NCBI GenBank assembly: GCA_020638365.1
Contig: JACKIQ010000002.1
Coordinates: forward strand, 248,001-312,000
Length of the DNA stretch: 64,000 nt
DNA from: Rhodospirillales bacterium
GTDB lineage: Bacteria; Pseudomonadota; Alphaproteobacteria; Micavibrionales; Micavibrionaceae
Direction of reading: 5' to 3'
Shown here one piece after another: positions 18,349 through 27,571 of this stretch. Every line of letters starts with the position of its first letter. The first letter of the stretch is position 1. Below the pieces are notes generated by a model. That model was not told the DNA's origin, searched no databases, and was given only the letters and a program-made list of their open reading frames with translations. The translations under genes and the position numbers were made by a program.

Positions 18349-20302
18349 TTCGGGAAAAAATACACGCCGTAAAAAACTCCGTAAAGCTTCAGCTTTTCTG
18401 AGAGCAATCTCTTGCATGCTGTTACTTTTGATCCCTTCCTCCGCTCATGCGGAACAGGAAGAGATAGAATGGTCATCTCCGCCCGTACAGGAACCTGAAA
18501 AATCCCGGAACGATCAGGATAAAACGGATGCGCAGGAAAAAGACCTTGACCTGCTTATAGAAACACTTGGATCAGAAGAAACGAATGCCTCCATAGAAGA
18601 AACTATGGACGAAGAAGAGAATCAACATCAAACGGACACAGACGAGGAACATTCAACGCTGGAGGCGCAGCCGCTTCCTCTGACGCCCCCCCTGGATCAG
18701 TCAGGAACAACACAAAGAATTACGCCACCTTCGTACGAATTTATAGGATTTTCGCCAGCTGAGGACAGACGAAGCCTGGGCAAGGGCATTTATAGAGGCA
18801 CATCCCGCTCGGATCTGACAAAATTGCTCAAAACGCTTCCCGGTGACGAAAGGGGAAGCCTGACAATTTATAAAACAACCAATCGCCTGCTTCTGACCGC
18901 GGGACAAAAGTCGGACCTGATCGAGGACGCTCAGCCAGTTGCCGGTGAAGATATCCTGACTCTGCGGCTGGAAAAATTGCTGGAACGCGGCCTGTACGAG
19001 GAAGCGGCTGCGTTTTACACGTCTCTGGATTCCGAACCCGACCATGAAAGGCTTGCTGCCGCGGGTTTGACCGCTCTGATAATGACCGGCCGCAAATCTT
19101 TGGCTTGCCTTGACATCAAGAGTTTCTTCGAGGATCAGGCCGTAACTGAAAAATGGAAGGAACTCGGCGCCTACTGCAATCTGGTAATGACAATCGCATC
19201 GGGCTCAGAAACAGGAAAAATACAGCAGAATGAAAACCCGTATACGGAAATCCCTGTCCTCTCCCGCATAGCCGGAGACCACGAATACAGGGAAAATTAC
19301 TCACCCGGACTCTTTCGGAACCTTTCCCCGTTTGAACGCTCCGTCATTATTGCCGAGGGACGTCTAAACATTGACCTGCCGGCTTTGAAAAAAAATCTGA
19401 GTGAAGGAAATATCCCCCCTGCAGACATTCAGCCACTTCTTCAAAACCCTGACCTTGACCTCGATACACGCCTGCAACTGATAAGCGAAGGTTTGCGAAG
19501 TTCAACAGTTTCAGAATCGGTTCTTTTCCAGCTTTTCAAAACGACAAAAACCAATACTCAGGATAAATCTCCTGCCGCCCAAATCATCAGGGTCTATGAG
19601 AGAATAAAAGCCAAGGAGCCAGATAACGACCTTCTTGAACAAATGCGCACAGCTTTAAGGGAAACCAAGACACTGGGGCCCGAATCAATGATTCCCCTTC
19701 TGCCCACACTCGAAACAGTATCCCCTGAGACATTTCCCCCCCAGGAATACAGCACAGCCCTCTTCGCTTTTATGGCGGCGGAGCGCGATTTGCCACCCAC
19801 ATGGCAAAAATCGGTCGCCCGTTGGCGCGATACACCTAAGACCGCAGAGTCCGAACAACTCCATAAAACATTGCTTTTACAGATATATTTACTCACAGAG
19901 CCGGGAAATCGGACTGAAAGCCAAAAAAATTCCGTACGGGAATTGCTTAAGGCAGATGGAAATAAGGGGCTGTGGCCCTTTTTTGATATTATCGAAAATA
20001 TTGACAAGGGCAGCGCCCCTCTGAATAATGGCCTCAAAGTTTATGAAAATGGCTTTGACACGCCCACAAATAAGGGTTACACAATGCCCTCGGCAGATCC
20101 GCGGGCCAGCCTTGAAAAAGCTGTACGCGCCAATGCCGTAGGAGAAACTGTTTTGCTGAGTAACTGGGTAGTTCGTCGTGTCTCTGCTGAGCCGGTTTCA
20201 CCGGAAGCTTTAATCGAAGTTACGCGCAGTTATAGGCAGCTGGGCCTGTATGATCAGGTAATAGCCATAACCGCGGAAGCAGTTTTTGCGGCAATAAAAT
20301 GA
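18338..20302 (+). CDS. Large exported protein of unknown function
   Basis: The 654-aa product has a twin-basic N-terminus (RRKKLRK), a hydrophobic core (AISCMLLLLIPSSA) and a likely cleavage after SAHA. Then comes a long acidic, Glu/Asp/Gln-rich low-complexity segment (to about residue 130), and a mainly helical remainder with repeat-like pairs (ERLAAAGLTALIMTGR, LEKLLERGLYEEAAAFY) suggesting TPR-like or solenoid structure. The open frame extends 23 codons upstream, but ATG 18338, which overlaps the small membrane gene, gives a proper signal peptide. It precedes xerD by 29 nt. No enzyme motif was found. Confidence 0.8.
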   Translation: MLNNSGKNTRRKKLRKASAFLRAISCMLLLLIPSSAHAEQEEIEWSSPPVQEPEKSRNDQDKTDAQEKDLDLLIETLGSEETNASIEETMDEEENQHQTDTDEEHSTLEAQPLPLTPPLDQSGTTQRITPPSYEFIGFSPAEDRRSLGKGIYRGTSRSDLTKLLKTLPGDERGSLTIYKTTNRLLLTAGQKSDLIEDAQPVAGEDILTLRLEKLLERGLYEEAAAFYTSLDSEPDHERLAAAGLTALIMTGRKSLACLDIKSFFEDQAVTEKWKELGAYCNLVMTIASGSETGKIQQNENPYTEIPVLSRIAGDHEYRENYSPGLFRNLSPFERSVIIAEGRLNIDLPALKKNLSEGNIPPADIQPLLQNPDLDLDTRLQLISEGLRSSTVSESVLFQLFKTTKTNTQDKSPAAQIIRVYERIKAKEPDNDLLEQMRTALRETKTLGPESMIPLLPTLETVSPETFPPQEYSTALFAFMAAERDLPPTWQKSVARWRDTPKTAESEQLHKTLLLQIYLLTEPGNRTESQKNSVRELLKADGNKGLWPFFDIIENIDKGSAPLNNGLKVYENGFDTPTNKGYTMPSADPRASLEKAVRANAVGETVLLSNWVVRRVSAEPVSPEALIEVTRSYRQLGLYDQVIAITAEAVFAAIK

Positions 20303-20331
20303 GAATTTTTTATTCATAAGGAGAAATTAAT

Positions 20332-21324
20332 ATGGCACGTCCTGGCCGCCCCGCAATGCCAAAACCCGACCTGCACCCGCAGGTGGACGCATTCCTTGAT
20401 ATGCTGACAACCGAACGTGGAGCTGCCCGTAATACGCGTCAGGCTTACTGGCGCGATCTGGCAGACGTCAGCCAGTTCCTAAAAAACAGCAAAAAGCACG
20501 ATATTGTTCATGCGACGACCGACGATCTTAAGTCTTATCTTGCTGATCTTTCGGAAAAGACGCATGGAGCGGGTAAGAACAAGATCGCCGTACGGACGAT
20601 TGCTCGCCGTTTATCTGCCCTGCGCCAGTTTTACCGTTTTCTTGTGTCCGAAAGCCTTCGTCAGGACGACCCCACCTCGACAATCGAAAGCCCGAAACAG
20701 GGACGCAGCCTGCCCAAAACACTGAGCGAAGAGGAAGTAAACGCCCTGATCAAGACGGCTGCCGCCCCCGGCAATGCCGAAAGCGTTCGCTTGGTCTGCC
20801 TGCTTGAAATGCTTTATGCCACAGGCCTTCGCGTTTCCGAACTTGTCGGGTTGCCGATGTCTGCAATCGGCGAGGAACAACAATTCCTTATGGTTCAGGG
20901 CAAGGCCGGTCGTGAAAGAATGGTCCCCCTGACGGAAACCGCTCAAAAAGCTCTGTCAAGATATCTGGAAGTCCGCACTCAGTTTGCAGGATCCGAAGCG
21001 CCCGAAAACGCGAAATCAAAATGGGTATTCCCCTCCAAAACATCGCAAAGCGGTCATTTGACTCGCCAGCGTTTTGCCCAGCTTCTTAAGGATCTCGCGA
21101 AGGATGCCTCGATTGACGAAGACCGTGTAAGCCCGCACGTTCTGCGTCATGCTTTTGCAACGCACCTTCTAAGCCATGGCGCCGACCTGCGTTCCGTCCA
21201 AAAGATGCTTGGCCATGCGGATATTGCCACCACTCAGATTTATACGCATATTCTTGGCGAAAGCGTCAAAAAGACAGTTGAAGAGAAACACCCTCTTGGC
21301 AAGACAGGCGAAAAAAAGTCCTGA
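20332..21324 (+). CDS. xerD: Site-specific tyrosine recombinase XerD
   Basis: XerC/XerD resolve chromosome dimers at dif under FtsK control. The 330-aa protein has the N-terminal core-binding SAM-like domain and a catalytic domain with the Arg in ATGLRVSELVGLP, HVLRHAFATHLLSHGAD (His-x-x-Arg), GHADIATTQIYTHI with the nucleophilic Tyr, and a Lys in the beta-hairpin. A ribosome site (AAGGAG) lies well placed before the ATG. I call it XerD rather than XerC from the neighbourhood (aroK, accA), which is typical for xerD in alphaproteobacteria; sequence alone does not settle this. Confidence 0.9.
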   Translation: MARPGRPAMPKPDLHPQVDAFLDMLTTERGAARNTRQAYWRDLADVSQFLKNSKKHDIVHATTDDLKSYLADLSEKTHGAGKNKIAVRTIARRLSALRQFYRFLVSESLRQDDPTSTIESPKQGRSLPKTLSEEEVNALIKTAAAPGNAESVRLVCLLEMLYATGLRVSELVGLPMSAIGEEQQFLMVQGKAGRERMVPLTETAQKALSRYLEVRTQFAGSEAPENAKSKWVFPSKTSQSGHLTRQRFAQLLKDLAKDASIDEDRVSPHVLRHAFATHLLSHGADLRSVQKMLGHADIATTQIYTHILGESVKKTVEEKHPLGKTGEKKS

Positions 21325-21326
21325 AT

Positions 21327-21359
21327 AGAGGAAATGGAAGCTTGTGGTAATGTTCCTCT
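21327..21359 (+). other. Inverted repeat after xerD
   Basis: AGAGGAA and TTCCTCT can pair across a 19-nt loop just after the xerD stop. There is no U-run after it, so it is at most a weak terminator or processing hairpin before accA. Confidence 0.25.
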
Positions 21360-21437
21360 GTAGCCTGCCCTATAACGCCTTAAACGAGGTGCGGTCAGTA
21401 CAGACGGACAATAGGGTTAACTCGGGAAAACAGGGTC

Positions 21438-22385
21438 ATGAGCCAGCCTGATTTTGAAAAGCCAATCCTGGAGCTTGAAAGCAAGATTGCGGAACTTCGC
21501 CATGTAGACAACAGCGAAGCAATCAACATCGCCGAAGAAATTTCCCGTATGCAGAACAAGGCGGAAAAGCTTCTCAAGCAAACATACAGCAAGCTGAACG
21601 CGGAACAGAAAGTGCAGGTTGCCCGGCATCAGGAGCGCCCGCATTTTCTGGATTACGTCACTCAGATCGTAGACGACTTTATGCCGCTTGCAGGAGACCG
21701 TCACTTTGCAGAAGACCATGCCCTTATAGGCGGGATCGGAAAATTCCGCGGTCAATCCTGCATCGTTATGGGTCATGAAAAGGGGCACGATACCGAAACG
21801 CGCATTAAGCACAATTTCGGTATGGCCCGCCCCGAAGGATACCGAAAGGCTCAACGCCTCCTTGCGCTGGCCCAGCAGTTCAACCTGCCGGTAATCACTC
21901 TTGTTGATACCGCCGGCGCTTACCCGGGCGTAGGAGCGGAGGAACGCGGACAGTCCGAGGCGATTGCCAAGTCGATTGAAAGCTGCCTGCGCACGGAAGT
22001 ACCGATCATATCGGTTATTATCGGTGAAGGCGGCTCAGGCGGCGCCATCGCCATCGCAACTGCCGACCGTGTCTATATGCTCGAACACGCAATATATTCC
22101 GTCATTTCTCCGGAAGGGTGCGCGTCCATTCTCTGGAAAACGGCAAGTTTTGCAAAAGAGGCCGCCAGCGCTCTAAAGCTGACGGCTCAGGATCTCATGG
22201 AACTCAAACTCATCGACGGTATTATTGAGGAGCCTATGGGCGGAGCGCACCGGAATAAGCAGGATACGATACTTAACGTCGCAAACCACATAGAAAAGGC
22301 GCTGAACGAACTTACACCTTGGGATGGAGCCACTGTCGTGAAAAGACGCCGTGAAAAGTTTCTACAGGCCGGACGGAATATATAA
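21438..22385 (+). CDS. accA: Acetyl-CoA carboxylase carboxyltransferase subunit alpha
   Basis: AccA with AccD transfers CO2 from carboxybiotin to acetyl-CoA, giving malonyl-CoA for fatty acid synthesis. The 315-aa product has the helical N-terminus (LELESKIAELRHVDNSEAI), the carboxyltransferase core RIKHNFGMARPEGYRKAQRL, LVDTAGAYPGVGAEERGQSEAIA and GEGGSGGAIAIATADRV, all typical of AccA. The size matches the family (about 315-320 aa). It is the only gene on this short transcript and converges with an RHH gene. Confidence 0.96.
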   Translation: MSQPDFEKPILELESKIAELRHVDNSEAINIAEEISRMQNKAEKLLKQTYSKLNAEQKVQVARHQERPHFLDYVTQIVDDFMPLAGDRHFAEDHALIGGIGKFRGQSCIVMGHEKGHDTETRIKHNFGMARPEGYRKAQRLLALAQQFNLPVITLVDTAGAYPGVGAEERGQSEAIAKSIESCLRTEVPIISVIIGEGGSGGAIAIATADRVYMLEHAIYSVISPEGCASILWKTASFAKEAASALKLTAQDLMELKLIDGIIEEPMGGAHRNKQDTILNVANHIEKALNELTPWDGATVVKRRREKFLQAGRNI

Positions 22386-22453
22386 AAAAACTTGTAATAT
22401 GGCGCTCGGAAATAAAGACACGCTGAACAAATAAAACCGAAACAACAAAACGC

Positions 22454-22897
22454 TCAAGCAACCTTAATTTTTTTGCTCTCTGATTCTTTATCCCGTTTCG
22501 ATGCCCCTCCGCGTCCGGAATTAAAGTACTCGCCCATTTCATCCGTAATCCGCGCACGCAATTTCATCCTCTCGAAGCTGCCATGACCGGCCAGCATATG
22601 CCCTTCTTCTGTAGCGGCCGCCCGGAAATAAAGCATAAGAAACACCCTGATCGCAGCTGTAAGAGAAGTATCCCTGTCCTTCCGAAGATCAACCAGCGTA
22701 CAAAGATTATGGATCGTACACTTCTCGTTACGCGCAACCGCCTGAAGGGAATCCCACATCTCAGGCTCCAGCCGGATAGACGTCCTCCGCCCGTAAACTG
22801 TGATATTCCGACTGACAAGTGTACTCTTGGCGGCTCTCCGACTTCGGCCCTCGTCATCCTTGCGAGATCCCGGAGACTTATCAGACAATAAGCCCAT
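22454..22897 (-). CDS. Ribbon-helix-helix domain protein
   Basis: The 147-aa protein has a ribbon-helix-helix DNA-binding core in its middle: the strand TSIRLEPEMWDSLQ is followed by two helices (AVARNEKCTIHNLCTLVDL and TSLTAAIRVFLMLYFR), as in the RHH_4 family found in alphaproteobacteria. The N-terminus (SRRAAKSTLVSRNITVYG) is basic. The C-terminus ends in a Lys/Glu tail (KRDKESESKKIKVA). ATG 22897 has GGAGGAATT directly upstream and is preferred to an ATG five codons earlier. The regulated gene is unknown; it could be autoregulatory or act on accA or bolA. Confidence 0.75.
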   Translation of the reverse strand: MGLLSDKSPGSRKDDEGRSRRAAKSTLVSRNITVYGRRTSIRLEPEMWDSLQAVARNEKCTIHNLCTLVDLRKDRDTSLTAAIRVFLMLYFRAAATEEGHMLAGHGSFERMKLRARITDEMGEYFNSGRGGASKRDKESESKKIKVA

Positions 22898-23011
22898 AAT
22901 TCCTCCACACACTTTTCACACACGGACTAAATTACAACGCATACTCGCACAGCAGTACAAACATGCAACCTCATGCTAATTAAAAAATTTATTTGGTGCA
23001 ACTTAAGATTT

Positions 23012-23287
23012 TTATTTTGACGGTTTTTCTTCCGGGCTGTACGCTTCTATGGAAAGAGCGTGGATATTCATGGAAGTAGAATCTATGACTTTATGGACAA
23101 GCTTGTGGCGTTGAATGCGTCCAAGCCCTTCAAAAGCACTGGATACCACTATGAGTTTAAAATGCGATTCGCCGGACCCGTCATCCCCTCTATGTCCCTT
23201 ATGAAGATGGCTTTCGTTAATAACGTCGAGCCAGACCGGAGCAAGGACATTCCTGATCTTTTCCTCGATCAAACGGCTCTTTTCCAT
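23012..23287 (-). CDS. bolA: BolA family protein
   Basis: BolA proteins bind [2Fe-2S] clusters with monothiol glutaredoxins and influence envelope and stress responses. The 91-aa product matches in layout: ESHLHKGH, GESHFKLIVVSSAFEGLGRIQRHKLVHKVI, and a C-terminal IHALSIEAYSPEE. The conserved His of the helix-turn (RIQRHKLV) is present. Start at the second ATG (23287) gives the typical short N-terminus; the upstream ATG adds eight residues. It is divergent from the J-domain gene with about 48 nt between. Confidence 0.92.
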   Translation of the reverse strand: MEKSRLIEEKIRNVLAPVWLDVINESHLHKGHRGDDGSGESHFKLIVVSSAFEGLGRIQRHKLVHKVIDSTSMNIHALSIEAYSPEEKPSK

Positions 23288-23335
23288 TGAATACAGACCT
23301 TTGCTTAACATGGGAGTTTCGCTATATAATTAACC

Positions 23336-23962
23336 ATGGCACGGATAAAGCTCAAACATAATTCTCCGGAATTTGAGGAAGGTAAGCCGGAAAAATCGCA
23401 CAAAACCTGCGATATGCCGGGCTGCACGCTTCACGCCGAGCACAAAGCCCCCAAAGACCGGGCCTTAAAGGACTACTACTGGTTTTGTTTTGATCACGTA
23501 AAAGAATATAACAGGGCCTGGGATTTCTTTTCGGGCATGAACTCCGGCGAAATAGAGGACCATATTCATAATAGTTTCTATGGCGACCGCCCGACCTGGC
23601 GCTACGACATGAATAAAGGCTCTGCAGAGGATTTCCTTTACAGGAAAGCATGGCAAACCTGCAACTTCACGGAAAATGACCCGCAAAAAGAACAGGAAAA
23701 AAATTGGAACAAGCGGCAAGGAGCATCGTCTGTCACTGCCCTGACCCCCGAGCGCGAGGCCCTCTCCCTTATGGGGCTGGAAGAGCCGGTCACGCTCGAA
23801 GAAATCAAACGCCGTTACAAGACTCTGGCTAAGAAGCATCATCCCGATCTCAACAGGGGATGCAGTGAGTCGGAAGAGCTTCTCAAACGGGTCAATATGG
23901 CGTATACCATTCTCAAGCTGGCATATGAGAAATACGAAGCACTCGTAGAGAAGGAATCATAA
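23336..23962 (+). CDS. J-domain protein with Cys/His-rich N-terminal region
   Basis: The C-terminal ~70 residues are a DnaJ J domain: LMGLEEPVTLEEIKRRYKTL, the HPD motif in KHHPDLN, and VNMAYTILK. Near the N-terminus, CDMPGCTLHAEHKAPK and YYWFCFDHVKEYN form a C-x4-C/H...C-x2-H pattern that could bind zinc. The 208-aa architecture (Cys/His region first, J domain last) is the alphaproteobacterial DnaJ-like protein usually beside bolA and cobS. It probably directs an Hsp70 to a substrate; whether that is the CobST complex is inference from gene order. Confidence 0.85.
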   Translation: MARIKLKHNSPEFEEGKPEKSHKTCDMPGCTLHAEHKAPKDRALKDYYWFCFDHVKEYNRAWDFFSGMNSGEIEDHIHNSFYGDRPTWRYDMNKGSAEDFLYRKAWQTCNFTENDPQKEQEKNWNKRQGASSVTALTPEREALSLMGLEEPVTLEEIKRRYKTLAKKHHPDLNRGCSESEELLKRVNMAYTILKLAYEKYEALVEKES

Positions 23963-24032
23963 TCCGGACAGGCTGGAAGAACCGGCCGCACAAACCACCC
24001 GCAAGACGCAATTATTTTGAAAGTGACGAGGA

Positions 24033-25106
24033 ATGAACGAGACACGCTTTCTCTCCGACGAGTTGGATAAGGAAAAGGAAGCCGATCGGGGCATGACGTT
24101 CAGCATTACCCAGATCAAGGCAAAGGAAGGCCGTTACACCTCCATCCCGGACACAAAATACAAGGTCCGCGAAACGTTTGGGCTCGACACGGATTGGGAG
24201 GTACCGGGCTTTAGCGAAGACAACGCCAACGTCCCCGACATCGACCCGACTTACCGCTTCGATCATGATACCACCATGGCTATTCTCGCAGGCTTCTCTT
24301 ACAACCGGCGCGTGATGATTCAAGGATACCACGGTACCGGAAAATCAACCCATATTGAGCAGGTTGCGGCCCGCCTGAACTGGCCATGCGTGCGCATCAA
24401 TCTCGACAGCCACGTCAGCCGGATCGACCTGATCGGAAAGGACACCATCGTCCTGCAGGAAGGAAAACAGATCACGCAGTGGAAAGAGGGTCTTCTCCCC
24501 TGGTCGCTGCAAAACCCCGTTGCGCTGGTCTTTGATGAGTATGACGCAGGAAGGCCGGATGTAATGTTCGTGATTCAGCGCGTTCTGGAAGCAGAAGGCC
24601 GCCTGACGCTGCTCGACCAGAACATGGTCATACGCCCTCACCCGGCTTTCCGTCTGTTCTCCACGACTAACACGATAGGGCTGGGCGATACGACGGGCCT
24701 CTACCACGGAACGCAGCAGATCAACCAGGGCCAGATGGACCGTTGGAACGTGGTCGTCACGCTCAACTACCTCGAACATGACGAGGAAGCGGCCATCGTG
24801 CTGGCTAAACTACCGGACTATGATAACGAAGAAGGCCGCACGAACATAGGCAACATGGTGACACTCGCCGATCTCACGCGTCAGGGTTTTATCAACGGCG
24901 ACCTGTCCACATTGATGTCCCCGCGCACGGTTATAAGCTGGGCCGAAAACACGATGATCTTCGGCAACAGGGAACTCGCCTTTCAGTACTCGTTCCTGAA
25001 CAAATGCGATGAAACCGAACGCCCCCTGGTCGCTGAATACTACCAGCGCTGTTTCGGCGTCGAACTACCGCAAAGCGCGATTCATAACATTGCAGTCAAA
25101 ATCTGA
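24033..25106 (+). CDS. cobS: Cobaltochelatase subunit CobS (AAA+ ATPase)
   Basis: CobS with CobT forms the ATPase module of the aerobic cobaltochelatase CobNST, which inserts Co2+ into hydrogenobyrinic acid a,c-diamide. The 357-aa protein has Walker A in GYHGTGKSTHIEQVAARLNW, Walker B in VALVFDEYDAGRPDVMFVIQ, and a sensor region with PHPAFRLFSTTNTIGLGD. GACGAGGA lies before the ATG. No cobN is present in this window, so a different VWA-AAA role is possible. cobT is downstream, separated by an opposite-strand gene. Confidence 0.9.
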   Translation: MNETRFLSDELDKEKEADRGMTFSITQIKAKEGRYTSIPDTKYKVRETFGLDTDWEVPGFSEDNANVPDIDPTYRFDHDTTMAILAGFSYNRRVMIQGYHGTGKSTHIEQVAARLNWPCVRINLDSHVSRIDLIGKDTIVLQEGKQITQWKEGLLPWSLQNPVALVFDEYDAGRPDVMFVIQRVLEAEGRLTLLDQNMVIRPHPAFRLFSTTNTIGLGDTTGLYHGTQQINQGQMDRWNVVVTLNYLEHDEEAAIVLAKLPDYDNEEGRTNIGNMVTLADLTRQGFINGDLSTLMSPRTVISWAENTMIFGNRELAFQYSFLNKCDETERPLVAEYYQRCFGVELPQSAIHNIAVKI

Positions 25107-25119
25107 TGACAAGCAGCCA

Positions 25120-25524
25120 TTACCGGGGCGGCTCAGGTTCGTTCTTGGCACCTGTCGTATCGGATGGAATCTGCCCCGGAACATAATCGGGCAACGGCTC
25201 CACCGGGCCGGATCTGGAACGTCCGCCGGTCTTGCTGTCGATATAGTCCTCGGCCCCTTCGACGACATTGCGCCCGGCTTTTTCCGCGTCCTCAAGAACT
25301 TCGCGTACATCACCGGAATCGAAAGCATTGGAAATGCCCTTGATAACGCCTTTAACGGCATCGACAGGAGCGCGAGCAGCGCCATCAAAAAATTGCTGAG
25401 TATTCGTTTCCCCCGGAGCGTTCGGCTCTGCGGCTTCCTGACAGCCCCGCACGGTCGCGAACGCCGCCAGCGCAACTCCGGCGAAAAGACCCAGCGTACC
25501 CTTTGTCATCTTCATAAAAGCCAT
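25120..25524 (-). CDS. Small exported hypothetical protein between cobS and cobT
   Basis: The 134-aa product has a signal-like N-terminus (MTKGTLGLFAGVALAAFATV) and then GCQEA, which might be a lipobox-type Cys, although Val-Arg-Gly-Cys is not a standard lipobox. The mature part is an amphipathic Ala/Asp/Glu-rich segment with a Pro-rich tail. AAAGGAG sits 7 nt before the ATG. It lies on the strand opposite to cobS and cobT, in the gap between them. Function is unknown. A longer frame exists on the other strand here but overlaps cobS and has no ribosome site. Confidence 0.6.
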   Translation of the reverse strand: MAFMKMTKGTLGLFAGVALAAFATVRGCQEAAEPNAPGETNTQQFFDGAARAPVDAVKGVIKGISNAFDSGDVREVLEDAEKAGRNVVEGAEDYIDSKTGGRSRSGPVEPLPDYVPGQIPSDTTGAKNEPEPPR

Positions 25525-25696
25525 GATCCCGCTCCTTTGATTTTCAGTTATAATCCATTAAGGTCAGCTTTTTATGCACGCCCTGTTTAGCACGGTCTTG
25601 AGAGAAAAATCAAACACACCGGGGCGCAAAGACATAAAAGCCGCTTGAATCCAGCTATTCATGGCATATTGGGAAAACGGGAATAATGAGAGCGAC

Positions 25697-27544
25697 ATGA
25701 GCGAAAACAGACACGATCCGGCCAAAGCCGAACTCTTTAAATCCGGGACCCGTTCTGTGATGAAGGCGATAACGCGCAACAGGGAGCTTGATATCACCTT
25801 TTCCGAAGCCGAATCCCCGACAGGTCAGATCGGTTCGCTGGCCCGTCCGCGCCTCCCCATGCCCGACCCCAACATGCCCCCCGAAACCACAAGGCTGGTT
25901 AGGGGGTGCGCCGACACCTACGCCGTGAAACTGGCCTATCATGACCCGGCTCTGCACCGCCGCAACGCGCAGGCGGATCTTCAGGCGCAGGCGGCGATGG
26001 ACGCCCTTGAACAGGCACGGTGCGATGCGCTCGGCGCAAACAAGATGCCCGGTGTGCTAAAAAACCTTGATGCGGTTTTGGAAGAAAAGGCAAAGAGACG
26101 CGGCTTCGCAAACATCACTGCCCGCGAAGCGGTCAGCTTGGCAGACGCTCTGCATATTCTCGCCCGCGCGGCCCTGACCGGATCCCCTCCTCCGCCCTCG
26201 GCTCAAAAAGTCCATGACCTCTGGAAACCCTGGCTGGACCAGCACCTTAAAAATGCGAATTTCGAAAACCTGAAGGAAGTCTTGAACGATCAGGAAGCGT
26301 TCGCCGGCCTTGCACAAAAACTTTTGCGTGAACTCAACCTCCCGGTCGGGGAAGGTGAAGACGACAACGCTCGGGACGGTGACCAGCGCCCCGAAACCGG
26401 GGAAGACAGGGCCGGGGAAGACGGCGAAGAGGAAACCGCGCAAGGCGAGGAGAACGACTCCTCCGGACAGCAGGACGGACAGGCCAAGGCCAAGCCCCCG
26501 CAGGATGCTTTCGACATGGGCCTTCACGATATACTGGGCGACCTGCCCGAAGACGAGGACGAAAATTATGAATACGCGCCCCTGCCCGGCCGAGGCGAGG
26601 ATTTCATAGAGGGACCGCAGGGTCACTACACCGTCTACACGACGCAGTTCGACGAAACGGTGGACGCCGCCGAACTCGCCGACCCCGAAGAATTGCGCCG
26701 CCTGCGGACCATGCTGGACAAGAAGATCGCGGGCTACAATGCCCTGATCACCAAGCTCGCCAACCGCTTGCAGCGAAAACTCATGGCCAAGCAGCGCCGA
26801 AGCTGGCAGTTCGATCTGGAAGAGGGAATCCTCGACGCTTCCCGGCTCGCAAGGATAATCGCCAACCCGGACGTGCCCCTGACCTTCAAGCAGGAAAAGG
26901 AAATGCCCTTCCGCGACACGGTCCTCACCATCCTGATCGACAATTCCGGCTCCATGCGCGGCCGCCCCATCGCCATCGCCGCCATGACCGCCGACATCAT
27001 CGCGCAAACGCTTGAACGCTGTAACCTGAAGACGGAAATTCTCGGCTTCACCACCCGCGCGTGGAAGGGCGGAAAGTCCCGCGATCTTTGGACGCAGAAC
27101 GGCCAGCCCGAATATCCCGGCCGCCTCAACGACCTGCGCCACATCGTCTACAAATCCGCAAACGCCCCCATGCGCCGCTGCCGGAAAAATCTCGGCCTGA
27201 TGCTCAAAGAGGGCATATTGAAGGAGAACATCGACGGCGAAGCGCTCGTCTGGGCCTATAACCGCCTCGCCCGCCGCCCGGAAGAACGCAAAATCCTGAT
27301 GGTCATTTCCGACGGCGCACCCGTCGACGACTCGACCCAATCCGTAAACCCCGCCAATATTCTTGAAGCCGACCTGCGTAACGTCATCGCATGGATCGAA
27401 CGCCGCTCGGACGTCGAGCTAAACGCCATCGGCATCGGCCACGACGTCACACGCTACTACGAAAAAGCCATCACCATCGCCGACGCCGACGAACTCGCCG
27501 AAGCCCTCACCCGGCAACTTTCGGGAATTTTCGACGAATTGTAA
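25697..27544 (+). CDS. cobT: Cobaltochelatase subunit CobT (VWA domain)
   Basis: CobT is the large partner of CobS. The 615-aa protein has an N-terminal helical region, a long Asp/Glu/Gly/Gln-rich acidic linker at about residues 215-285 (GEGEDDNARDGDQRPETGED and on), and a C-terminal von Willebrand A domain with the metal site LIDNSGSMRG, then a second conserved part LMVISDGAPVDDST. The domain order matches CobT. I chose ATG 25697 over 25661 because of the family-like N-terminus SENRHDPAKAELFKSG. The next gene, msrA, is 27 nt downstream. Confidence 0.9.
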   Translation: MSENRHDPAKAELFKSGTRSVMKAITRNRELDITFSEAESPTGQIGSLARPRLPMPDPNMPPETTRLVRGCADTYAVKLAYHDPALHRRNAQADLQAQAAMDALEQARCDALGANKMPGVLKNLDAVLEEKAKRRGFANITAREAVSLADALHILARAALTGSPPPPSAQKVHDLWKPWLDQHLKNANFENLKEVLNDQEAFAGLAQKLLRELNLPVGEGEDDNARDGDQRPETGEDRAGEDGEEETAQGEENDSSGQQDGQAKAKPPQDAFDMGLHDILGDLPEDEDENYEYAPLPGRGEDFIEGPQGHYTVYTTQFDETVDAAELADPEELRRLRTMLDKKIAGYNALITKLANRLQRKLMAKQRRSWQFDLEEGILDASRLARIIANPDVPLTFKQEKEMPFRDTVLTILIDNSGSMRGRPIAIAAMTADIIAQTLERCNLKTEILGFTTRAWKGGKSRDLWTQNGQPEYPGRLNDLRHIVYKSANAPMRRCRKNLGLMLKEGILKENIDGEALVWAYNRLARRPEERKILMVISDGAPVDDSTQSVNPANILEADLRNVIAWIERRSDVELNAIGIGHDVTRYYEKAITIADADELAEALTRQLSGIFDEL

Positions 27545-27571
27545 GCAGAAACAGCGATAGGAACAAAAACA

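Noticed and set aside
26057..27340. 427-codon open frame opposite cobT
   Set aside because: It is the shadow of a GC-rich gene; the cobT strand has a full VWA domain and CobT layout, the other has no recognisable family.
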